A DNA stretch of 11,680 nt from an uncultured bacterium (GTDB taxonomy: Bacteria > Actinomycetota > Coriobacteriia > Coriobacteriales > Coriobacteriaceae). Positions 6,474 to 11,680 of the stretch are shown one piece after another. How positions within the stretch are numbered: the first letter of the stretch is position 1; every line of letters starts with the position of its first letter. Location of the stretch: positions 1-11,680 of the forward strand of contig CAJMSV010000054.1 of assembly GCA_905216175.1 (NCBI GenBank), read 5' to 3'. Under the pieces are notes generated by a model. It was not told where the DNA came from. It was given only the letters and a program-made list of their open reading frames with translations, and made no database searches. The translations under genes were made by a program, and so were the position numbers.

Positions 6474-7175
6474 GTGGGCGAACCGAAGATCGTGGTGGGC
6501 GACTACCACAAGGGCAACTTGTCGAGCGTCGTGCGCGGGCTTGCGCGCGCCGGGGCCGCCGCCTGCACATCGGACGACCCGGAGCAGATTCGCAACGCCG
6601 ACGGCCTGGTCATCCCGGGCGTGGGCGCGTTCTATGACGCGATCGCCTTTATGCGCGAGAGCGGCGAGGCGGACGCGGTGCTCGATGCCGTTGCCGCTGG
6701 AACTCCGCTGCTCGGCATCTGCCTGGGCCTTCAGCTATTTTTTGAGTGCGGCAACGAGGGCGTGCCAGCGGACGAGGGTGCGGACGCGGACGACAGCGCT
6801 TTCGAGCAGGCTGGTGGTCCCTGGGTCGATGGCCTGGGCATTATGCGCGGTTCGTGCAGGCGCCTGGAGTCGAGCCGCCTGAAGGTGCCGCACGTGGGCT
6901 GGGACCAGGTGCACATGACGCCCGCCGGTGCGGCCGATCCGCTGCTTGCCGGTTTTGCCGAGGGCGCCAACATGTATTTTACCCACAGCTACGCGGTGGC
7001 CGATGACGCCGATGCCGCTGATGTGCTGGCGTGCACGCACTATACGCGGAGCTTCCCGTGCATCGTGCGCCATGGCAACGTGTGGGGCTGCCAGTTCCAT
7101 CCCGAGAAATCCTCCGCGCTGGGTCAGCGCATTCTTAAGAACTTCGTCAACATCGTCGAGGAGGCTGGCCGATGA
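6474..7175 (+). CDS. hisH: Imidazole glycerol phosphate synthase, glutamine amidotransferase subunit
   Basis: Class I glutaminase subunit, 233 residues, that supplies ammonia to HisF. The triad is present: C83 in LLGICLGLQLFF, H209 and E211 in CQFHPEKS. IPGVGAFYDAI (47-57) and KVPHVGWDQV (137-146) are typical HisH segments. The start chosen is GTG 6474, five bases after GGGAGG (6463-6468); a TTG at 6450 in the same frame would place the start inside the palindrome and add eight residues. At 233 residues it is longer than most HisH (about 200); the difference is an acidic insert at ~94-116 (VPADEGADADDS and on). It overlaps hisA by four bases (ATGA). The enzyme makes imidazole glycerol phosphate and AICAR together with HisF. 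Confidence 0.95.
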   Translation: MGEPKIVVGDYHKGNLSSVVRGLARAGAAACTSDDPEQIRNADGLVIPGVGAFYDAIAFMRESGEADAVLDAVAAGTPLLGICLGLQLFFECGNEGVPADEGADADDSAFEQAGGPWVDGLGIMRGSCRRLESSRLKVPHVGWDQVHMTPAGAADPLLAGFAEGANMYFTHSYAVADDADAADVLACTHYTRSFPCIVRHGNVWGCQFHPEKSSALGQRILKNFVNIVEEAGR

Positions 7176-7915
7176 TCCTGTTTCCCGCAATCGATCTGAT
7201 CGGCGGCAAGGTCGTGCGCCTGGAGCGCGGCGACCGCAGCCGCTGCAAGGTATATTCCGATGACCCCGTGGCCGTCGCCCGCTCGTTTGCCGAGCAGGGC
7301 GCAAGCTGGGTGCACGTCGTCGACCTGTCCGCTGCCTTTGGCGAGGACGAGGACACATGCGCTGCCAACTCGGCGGCGATTAAGGCTATCTGCGGCGTCG
7401 ACGGTCTGTCCGTGGACGTGGGCGGCGGTGTTCGCTCGCTCGCGCGCATCGACGAGCTGGCCGGCTATGGTGCTCGCCGCATTGCGCTGGGCACCGTGCT
7501 GGTGACCGAGCCGGGTTTTGCCGAGGTGGCAGCCCAAGGCTTTGGCGAGCTGCTGGTGGCTGACATTGCCGCACGCGACGGCCAGGTTAAGGTGAACGGC
7601 TGGCGCGACGGCGCGGGCGTGGCGCTCGACGATGCCGTGGCGCAGCTTTCCGAGCTGGGCTTTAAGCATCTGGTGTATACCGACATCGCACGCGATGGCA
7701 TGCAGACGGGCATCGATGTGGCGGCGTATCGCCATGTGGCCGAGGTCGCGGGTTTTCCCGTCGTGGCTTCGGGCGGCATCTCGACGCTCGACGACATCCG
7801 CGCGCTGGCCGCGGTGGGCGAGGATGCGATTGAAGGTGCCATTACCGGTCGTGCGCTCTACGAGGGCAACTTTACGCTGGCCCAGGCGCTGGCCGCCGCC
7901 CGAGGGGAGGAGTAG
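7172..7915 (+). CDS. hisA: ProFAR isomerase (HisA)
   Basis: A 247-residue TIM barrel that performs the Amadori rearrangement of ProFAR to PRFAR. D8 in FPAIDLIGGK is the expected catalytic aspartate on strand 1, and D171 in YTDIARDGMQTG is the aspartate typical of strand 6-7. Phosphate-binding blocks are DVGGGVRS (82-89) and VASGGIST (198-205). ATG 7172 overlaps the hisH stop (ATGA), with GAGGAGG at 7158-7164, so translation is probably coupled. In some actinobacteria this position is held by PriA, which also does the TrpF reaction; no trp gene is nearby and I cannot separate HisA from PriA on sight, though the residues near 142-144 (NGW) look more like plain HisA. Confidence 0.95.
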   Translation: MILFPAIDLIGGKVVRLERGDRSRCKVYSDDPVAVARSFAEQGASWVHVVDLSAAFGEDEDTCAANSAAIKAICGVDGLSVDVGGGVRSLARIDELAGYGARRIALGTVLVTEPGFAEVAAQGFGELLVADIAARDGQVKVNGWRDGAGVALDDAVAQLSELGFKHLVYTDIARDGMQTGIDVAAYRHVAEVAGFPVVASGGISTLDDIRALAAVGEDAIEGAITGRALYEGNFTLAQALAAARGEE

Positions 7916-7918
7916 CCC

Positions 7919-8701
7919 ATGCTTACCAAACGCGTGATTCCCTGCCTGGACGTCAAGGACGGCCGCGTGGTCAAGGGCGTCAACTTTGTGAGCCTGCGCG
8001 ATGCGGGCGATCCGGTGGAGCTGGCGCGTGCCTACGACCGCGAGGGTGCGGACGAGGTCGTCTTCCTGGACATTACCGCCACGAGCGATAAACGCGCGAC
8101 GACCATCGAGATGGCAGCGCATGCGGCCGAGGAGCTGGCCATTCCCTATACCGTGGGCGGCGGCTTTCGCGACCTGGCAGGCATGCGCACCATGGTTGCC
8201 GCCGGTGCCGACAAGGTGTCGCTCAACTCGGCGGCCGTGCGCGATCCGTCGTTGATTGGCCAGGCTGCCGCGGCGTTTGGCAGCCAGGCCGTGGTCGTGG
8301 CGATCGATGCCAAGCGCGTGGGCCTGCCCGGTGAGCCGGGGGCCGACAAGTGGGAGGTCTTCACGGCGGGCGGCCGCAACGCCACGGGTATCGACGCGGT
8401 GGCGTGGGCCGAGGAAGCGGCTCGTCGCGGCGCCGGCGAGATCTTGCTGACCAGTATGGATCGCGACGGCACCAAGGCCGGCTTTGACCTGGCACTCACC
8501 CGTGCCGTGGCGCGCGCGGTGCCGATTCCCGTTATTGCGAGCGGCGGCGTGGGTACGCTCGAGCATTTTGCCGAGGGTGTGATTGAGGGCGAGGCCGATG
8601 CCGTGTTGGCAGCGAGCGTCTTTCACTTTGGAACCTTCAGCATTCGCGAAGTCAAAGAGTATATGGCCTCGCAGGGCATCCCTGTGAGATTGGACTTCTA
8701 A
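7919..8701 (+). CDS. hisF: Imidazole glycerol phosphate synthase, cyclase subunit
   Basis: A 260-residue TIM barrel that takes ammonia from HisH and cyclises PRFAR to imidazole glycerol phosphate, releasing AICAR. The two catalytic aspartates fall at the canonical positions D11 (IPCLDVKDGRVVKG) and D130 (VVAIDAKRV). FLDITAT (49-55), TVGGGFR (78-84), LTSMDRDGTKAGFD (177-190) and IASGGVG (206-212) complete the family pattern. ATG 7919 lies three bases after the hisA TAG and its strong Shine-Dalgarno (GGGGAGGAG) is inside hisA. The stop at 8699-8701 is followed by a 147-bp gap holding a large inverted repeat, the biggest break in the operon. Confidence 0.97.
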   Translation: MLTKRVIPCLDVKDGRVVKGVNFVSLRDAGDPVELARAYDREGADEVVFLDITATSDKRATTIEMAAHAAEELAIPYTVGGGFRDLAGMRTMVAAGADKVSLNSAAVRDPSLIGQAAAAFGSQAVVVAIDAKRVGLPGEPGADKWEVFTAGGRNATGIDAVAWAEEAARRGAGEILLTSMDRDGTKAGFDLALTRAVARAVPIPVIASGGVGTLEHFAEGVIEGEADAVLAASVFHFGTFSIREVKEYMASQGIPVRLDF

Positions 8702-8710
8702 TGCTGCGGC

Positions 8711-8804
8711 TTGTCCAGGTACCGCATCTTGCCGCTCAAACCGTCGCTCGCGTACCAAAGTACGCGTCGCTCCTCTTTCGCGGCAACCTGCGGCACCTGG
8801 ACAA
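8711..8804. repeat. Nested inverted repeat between hisF and hisI
   Basis: The outer arms are 25 bases each, 8711-8735 (starting TTGTCCAGGTACC) and 8780-8804 (ending CACCTGGACAA); 22 of 25 positions pair. In the middle, CGCGTAC (8749-8755) and GTACGCG (8760-8766) form a perfect 7-bp hairpin with loop CAAA. The element begins nine bases after the hisF stop and ends 44 bases before hisI. The three arm mismatches show drift from a perfect palindrome. No T run follows. The size and compact ends resemble a small palindromic mobile element or a structured RNA. Confidence 0.8.
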
Positions 8805-8848
8805 CCCTCGCCGACCTGTGGGGTTTCGTTTATGACTTGGGAGAAATG

Positions 8849-9178
8849 ATGACTGAGGTAATAGAAGCGTCTGATCTTACGTACGACGCCCGCGGGCTGA
8901 TTCCTTGTGTGGTTCAGCAGTATGACACCGGCGAGGTGCTTATGGTTGCTTGGATGAACGAGGAATCGGTTGGGCTGACGCTCAAGACCGGTACCACGTG
9001 GTTTTGGAGCCGCAGCCGCCAGGAGCTCTGGAACAAGGGCGCGACGAGCGGCAACATGCAGGAGGTCAAGGAGCTTTGGGCCGACTGCGATAACGATACG
9101 CTGCTGGTCAAGGTTGACTCTCCGGGCCCGGCCTGCCACACCGGCAACCGTACCTGCTTCTTTAAGAAACTCGCGTAG
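8849..9178 (+). CDS. hisI: Phosphoribosyl-AMP cyclohydrolase
   Basis: A 109-residue monofunctional cyclohydrolase that opens the adenine ring of PR-AMP to give ProFAR. The zinc cysteines C80 (DCDND), C96 (GPACHTGN) and C103 (NRTCF) have the spacing known from the archaeal enzyme. LMVAWMNEE (31-39) and WFWSRSRQELWNKGATSGN (51-69) are family hallmarks. The frame is open back to 8711 through the inverted repeat, but ATG 8849 has GGGAG (8839-8843) five bases upstream and gives the normal protein length, so it is chosen over ATG 8846 and anything earlier. HisE is a separate gene 46 bp downstream, unlike the HisIE fusion of many bacteria. Confidence 0.96.
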   Translation: MTEVIEASDLTYDARGLIPCVVQQYDTGEVLMVAWMNEESVGLTLKTGTTWFWSRSRQELWNKGATSGNMQEVKELWADCDNDTLLVKVDSPGPACHTGNRTCFFKKLA

Positions 9179-9224
9179 GGCGGGCGCTTGACTAGGCGCT
9201 TGGCCAACCAGAAAGGATTGAACC

Positions 9225-9542
9225 ATGGGTGTGCGCACCGCGAATGTTCAGGATGGAAATATCGGTGAGACGCTGACAGGTCTGGCCGAGGTGATTCACG
9301 GTCGTCGTGATGCATCGCCGCAGGAGAGCTATACCGCGCGTCTGCTGACCGACGTCGAGGACGAGCTGCTCAAGAAGCTTGCCGAGGAGGCAAGTGAGGT
9401 GATCATGGCCTGCAAGGATAACGATCACGATCACATCCGCTACGAGGCCGGCGACCTGGTCTACCACCTGCTCGTGACGCTCGAGCGCTACGGTATCACC
9501 CTCGACGAGCTAGCCGGCGAACTCAACGCCCGCCGTCACTAG
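9225..9542 (+). CDS. hisE: Phosphoribosyl-ATP pyrophosphatase
   Basis: A 105-residue, all-alpha MazG-like pyrophosphohydrolase that removes pyrophosphate from PR-ATP, the second step of the pathway. The metal-binding acidic patches are visible as EEASE (54-58) in KKLAEEASEVIMA and EAGD (74-77) in YEAGDLVYHLLV. ATG 9225 follows GAAAGGA (9211-9217) by 7 bases. The spacer after hisI repeats GGCGCTTG (9183-9190 and 9195-9202). It is the last gene of the operon; its stop codon lies inside a palindrome shared with the end of the convergent phosphatase gene. Confidence 0.96.
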   Translation: MGVRTANVQDGNIGETLTGLAEVIHGRRDASPQESYTARLLTDVEDELLKKLAEEASEVIMACKDNDHDHIRYEAGDLVYHLLVTLERYGITLDELAGELNARRH

Positions 9543-9570
9543 TCATTGGGGACGTTCTTAAACGACTAGT
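9538..9570. repeat. Palindrome spanning the convergent ends of hisE and hisK
   Basis: ACTAGTC (9538-9544) and GACTAGT (9564-9570) are exact inverted arms around a 19-base loop with GGGGACGTTCTT. After a single A/C mismatch two more T-A pairs form inside. The left arm contains the hisE stop and the right arm touches the stop of the convergent gene, so only 27 bases separate the two genes. It could act as a bidirectional terminator, although no T run is present on either strand. GGGGACGTTCTT recalls a word common in dispersed palindromes. Confidence 0.55.
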
Positions 9571-10481
9571 TAGGCGAGGGGTGTGGATTCCCATTCGCCG
9601 GTGGCGTGGGGGATGCCGAAGGTTCGGTAGCCGCAGTCGGAGGCGTGGGCCTGGGCCTCACGGATGTTCCAGCAGATGTCGCAGGCGCGGTGTGCGTCCG
9701 AGCCAAAAGTGATCGGCACCTCGGCGTGGGCAAAGCAACGCAAAAGACCGGTTGCGGGGTAGTAGTCGCCCAAGCCCTTGCGCGGCGCGGCCGTCGAGAC
9801 CTCAACGCGGCGGCCCGTATCGTGCGCGCACTCTGCCATCTGCTGCCAAAACGGTGCGGGGTCAAAATCGGGCGCAAAGCCTTCCTTCGAAAAGCGCATG
9901 ACCAGGTCGGGGTGAGCCATCACATCAAAGTTGAGCGGGCTCTCGCAGGCGCGGCACCAGTCATCGACATAGCGCTCCCACACGCCGCGTACCCCCAGGT
10001 TTTCCCAAACGTGCAGGTTGGTGTCATCGTCGATCCAGCCGCAGCGCGAATCGGGCGTATCGGGACGCGCGACGTCCTCCGTTCCCGCCGTACCCGCGGC
10101 ACCGGCCATGATATCGCCTGGGTTGCCAATCCAGTGCACACTGCCCAGGCGCACGACGGCGCCCTGGGACCAGCGCTCAACCAAAGGCTCGCAGCCCTCG
10201 TACCAATCGCATTCGAAACCGTAGATAAAGGTGAGTTCTGGCGCAATCTGAGCGGCAAGATTGCGAGCGTCCTCAAAAGCCAGACGATGCGCCGGGAGGT
10301 CGCCCTCAGTAACCTGCACCTCGCAGTTAGCATCCATGCTGGCGGGCAGGGTGAGATGGTCGGTCGAGACCATGACGCGGCAGCCGGCCGCAGCAGCGGC
10401 ACGGACGTTTTCCTCAAACGAGGCATGTCCGTCCGAAAACGAGGTGTGGGTGTGGCAATCGACCAGCGGGCAAGCAGACAT
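9570..10481 (-). CDS. hisK: PHP-family histidinol-phosphatase (HisK/HisJ type)
   Basis: A 303-residue PHP-domain metallophosphatase, predicted to hydrolyse L-histidinol phosphate to L-histidinol, the step HisB lacks here. PHP metal motifs appear in order: DCHTHTSFSDG (8-18), STDH (39-42), GFECDW (88-93), LGSVHWIG (112-119), MAHPDL (188-193) and GSDAH (260-264). These match the HisJ/HisK branch better than polymerase PHP domains. The start at 10481 (ATG on the - strand) has AAGGAG six bases upstream (10487-10492 on the + strand as CTCCTT). A segment of about 20 residues near 126-150, Ala/Gly/Asp-rich, looks like a variable insert. It is convergent with hisE and has its own upstream region, so it can be expressed apart from the operon. 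Specificity is inferred from family and context. Confidence 0.85.
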   Translation of the reverse strand: MSACPLVDCHTHTSFSDGHASFEENVRAAAAAGCRVMVSTDHLTLPASMDANCEVQVTEGDLPAHRLAFEDARNLAAQIAPELTFIYGFECDWYEGCEPLVERWSQGAVVRLGSVHWIGNPGDIMAGAAGTAGTEDVARPDTPDSRCGWIDDDTNLHVWENLGVRGVWERYVDDWCRACESPLNFDVMAHPDLVMRFSKEGFAPDFDPAPFWQQMAECAHDTGRRVEVSTAAPRKGLGDYYPATGLLRCFAHAEVPITFGSDAHRACDICWNIREAQAHASDCGYRTFGIPHATGEWESTPLA

Positions 10482-10511
10482 GGCAGCTCCTTTGCATTTG
10501 GCTAATCCGCT

Positions 10512-10523
10512 CCATTGTAATGG
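10512..10523 (-). promoter_or_regulatory. Possible -10 and operator-like palindrome upstream of hisK
   Basis: The palindrome CCATTGTAATGG contains TACAAT on the - strand (10514-10519), a good -10 match, about 33 bases before the hisK start. No convincing -35 is visible; it would fall inside the adjacent GC-rich hairpin. The palindrome could bind a repressor, but one short site is weak evidence. Confidence 0.25.
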
Positions 10524-10525
10524 CG

Positions 10526-10558
10526 CGGCCCCCGATGCGACGAGCGCACCGGGGGCCG
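10526..10558. promoter_or_regulatory. GC-rich hairpin upstream of hisK
   Basis: CGGCCCCCG (10526-10534) pairs with CGGGGGCCG (10550-10558); after one A/C mismatch TGCG/CGCA continues the stem around a five-base loop. That makes 13 pairs in 33 bases. No T run follows on either strand, so it is not a standard terminator. It could lie in the hisK leader or shield the gene from upstream transcription. Confidence 0.5.
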
Positions 10559-10593
10559 AAATCGACTGGAAAGGGTGCGCGGTGCGGCTCTAC

Positions 10594-10665
10594 TCCAATA
10601 CATGTACATCAGCCTCCAAAAGCTGCAAAAAATGACATGTTTGGAGGCTGATGTACATGTTTGGA
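10594..10665. repeat. Long palindrome between divergent hisK and larC
   Basis: Bases 10600-10620 are the perfect reverse complement of 10640-10660 (21 bp; inner end AGCCTCCAAA / TTTGGAGGCT). After a single bulged T at 10599, TCCAA (10594-10598) pairs with TTGGA (10661-10665), giving 26 pairs around a 19-base loop with six A. ACATGTTTGGA also occurs as a direct repeat at 10635-10645 and 10655-10665, a 20-base step. Near-perfect arms suggest recent origin or selection. It lies between divergently transcribed genes, so it is not needed as a terminator for either. Confidence 0.8.
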
Positions 10666-10716
10666 TAGGGGCGAGGGCGGCGACGGACGAAAGTCATGCC
10701 TGTGCCACGTCCGATG

Positions 10717-10725
10717 TGCTAGCGT
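10717..10725 (+). promoter_or_regulatory. Possible extended -10 upstream of larC
   Basis: TGCTAGCGT has the TGn-TAnnnT form of an extended -10, 43 bases before the proposed larC start. No good -35 is seen. Tentative. Confidence 0.25.
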
Positions 10726-10768
10726 TTGGATGAACAAAACGAGCCCGCGCGGAAAGGAGCCGGACCGT

Positions 10769-11254
10769 ATGCCATGCGATAGCACATCCCCGCTGTCCCG
10801 CGAGACCGATGCGCCCGAAACCATCGTCAAGCTGGAATGCGACATCGACGACGCGTCGCCCGAGGTGCTCGCCTACGCTGCCGACCGCCTGCGCGAGGCG
10901 GGTGCGCGCGAGGTGCACTGGCTGCCCCTCTATTGTAAGAAAGGCCGCCCCGGCTGGCAGCTGCAGGTAATCTGCACCTACGAGGATATCGAGCGCCTGC
11001 AGACGATCATCTTCTTGGAAACCACGACCAACGGTATTCGTCGCCAGGTCATGGAACGCGTTTGCCTGCCACGCCGCTTTGAGCAGGTGACGACGCCATG
11101 GGGCGAGGTGCCCGTCAAGGTGGCCACCCTGCCCGACGGCAGCGAGCGCGCGGCGCCCGAGTACGAGGACTGCGCCCGCCTTGCCCGCGAGCACGGTGTG
11201 CCGCTCCAGCGCGTGATGCAGGCAGCACAAGCCGCGGCTCTGCAATTTGAGTGA
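10769..11254 (+). CDS. larC: Stand-alone LarC C-terminal domain (nickel-pincer cofactor insertion, LarC2-like)
   Basis: A 161-residue protein that matches only the C-terminal half of LarC (DUF111), the CTP-dependent enzyme that inserts nickel into the pyridinium thiocarboxylate pincer cofactor of lactate racemase and related LarA enzymes. The typical blocks are all here: LECDIDDASPE (22-32), CKKGRPGW (56-63), FLETTTNGIR (82-91), WGEVPVKVA (111-119) and PEYEDC (130-135). The N-terminal LarC1 half is not upstream: that DNA is the hairpin region and the divergent hisK. In Lactiplantibacillus plantarum larC1 and larC2 are joined by frameshifting; here no partner is visible. ATG 10769 follows AAGGAG (10754-10759) by 9 bases; the frame is open back to 10661, but that stretch has no LarC character. 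Whether it works alone, with a distant LarC1, or in another role is unknown. Confidence 0.85.
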   Translation: MPCDSTSPLSRETDAPETIVKLECDIDDASPEVLAYAADRLREAGAREVHWLPLYCKKGRPGWQLQVICTYEDIERLQTIIFLETTTNGIRRQVMERVCLPRRFEQVTTPWGEVPVKVATLPDGSERAAPEYEDCARLAREHGVPLQRVMQAAQAAALQFE

Positions 11255-11308
11255 CACAGGCCAACGACGCGCCGCACCAACCCTATTAACCCCACCGAAA
11301 GGACCACC

Positions 11309-11680
11309 ATGAAATACCTCATCGCCTCCGACATCCACGGCTCGGCATACTGGGCCGAGCGCCTCTGCGCCGCCATCGAGTCCGAGCAGCCTGACCGCAT
11401 CGTCCTGCTGGGCGACCTGCTCTATCACGGTCCGCGCAACGACCTGCCGCGCGACTACGCCCCCAAGCGCGTGATTCCGCTGCTCAACGCCCTGGCCGAC
11501 CGCATCATCGCGGTGCGCGGCAACTGTGACGCCGAGGTCGACCAGATGGTGCTCGACTTCCCCGTCATGGCCGACTACGCCACGCTGTTCGACGAGACCG
11601 GCCGCGAGCTGTTCCTGGCGCACGGCCATGTCTTAGGCGCCGGCGTGCACAACAGCGTCGCCCACGCGCCCGCGCTGCCC
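11309..11680 (+). CDS. yfcE: YfcE-type metallophosphoesterase, N-terminal 124 codons (3' truncated by window)
   Basis: The frame is open from ATG 11309 to the window end. The calcineurin-like metallophosphoesterase motifs appear in order: D8 and H10 in ASDIHG, D36 in LLGDLLYHGPRN, N72 in VRGNCD, and H105/H107 in AHGHVLG. The short N-terminus and GPRN after GDLLYH fit the YfcE/MJ0936 branch of small cytoplasmic phosphodiesterases. GAAAGGA (11296-11302) is six bases upstream. It lies 54 bp after larC on the same strand and may share its transcript. The natural substrate of this family is not settled. The C-terminal part with the last metal histidine is outside the window. Confidence 0.88.
   Translation, partial: MKYLIASDIHGSAYWAERLCAAIESEQPDRIVLLGDLLYHGPRNDLPRDYAPKRVIPLLNALADRIIAVRGNCDAEVDQMVLDFPVMADYATLFDETGRELFLAHGHVLGAGVHNSVAHAPALP

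Noticed and set aside
8711..8848. An upstream start that would extend HisI by 46 residues.
   Set aside because: The extension is encoded by the inverted repeat, resembles no HisI sequence, and a well-spaced Shine-Dalgarno precedes ATG 8849.
7124..9238. A 704-codon open frame on the - strand across hisH-hisE junctions.
   Set aside because: Antisense to hisA, hisF and hisI with intact active sites; composition artefact of high GC, no domain seen.
9606..10505. A 299-codon + strand frame opposite hisK.
   Set aside because: The - strand frame has every PHP motif in order and a good ribosome site; the + frame has no recognisable motif.

Overview
The window is GC-rich bacterial DNA with tightly packed genes and strong GC bias at third codon positions. 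Gene content and style suggest a gut actinobacterium of the Coriobacteriia, most like Collinsella. That placement is inference from codon use, the fructoselysine-type genes and the repeat style; no rRNA marker is present.

Layout. (1) 1-1125: the end of a SIS-domain sugar-phosphate protein and a FrlC-like sugar epimerase, together resembling the 3' part of a fructoselysine (Amadori product) utilisation locus. (2) 1126-1451: a non-coding stretch with a weak terminator candidate, an array of GGGAC-headed hairpins spaced exactly 62 bp apart, a possible promoter and a strong leader hairpin. (3) 1452-9542: a nine-gene histidine operon in the order hisZG (fusion)-hisD-hisC-hisB-hisH-hisA-hisF-hisI-hisE, all on the + strand. 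(4) 9570-10481, - strand: a PHP-family histidinol-phosphatase (HisK type) convergent with hisE. (5) 10482-10768: a non-coding region with two large hairpins. (6) 10769-11254: a stand-alone LarC C-terminal domain (nickel-pincer cofactor chemistry). (7) 11309-end: the first 124 codons of a YfcE-type metallophosphoesterase.

The histidine genes cover every step from PRPP plus ATP to histidine: HisG with its regulatory partner HisZ on the same polypeptide, HisE, HisI, HisA, the HisH/HisF synthase, HisB (dehydratase only), HisC, the separate PHP phosphatase and HisD. HisB carries no phosphatase domain, so the convergent PHP gene fills the one missing step. Most junctions within the operon are tight (1-4 nt gaps or overlaps, Shine-Dalgarno inside the preceding gene). 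Four junctions are not: hisZG-hisD (terminator-like fold), hisB-hisH (12-bp palindrome), hisF-hisI (long nested inverted repeat) and hisI-hisE (short spacer).

The most interesting points are the HisZ-HisG fusion with an unusual cysteine cluster, the several unrelated-looking palindromic elements placed exactly in gene gaps (several carrying GGGAC), and the orphan LarC C-terminal domain with no LarC N-terminal half beside it. No CRISPR array, tRNA, rRNA, transposase gene or T-box was seen.
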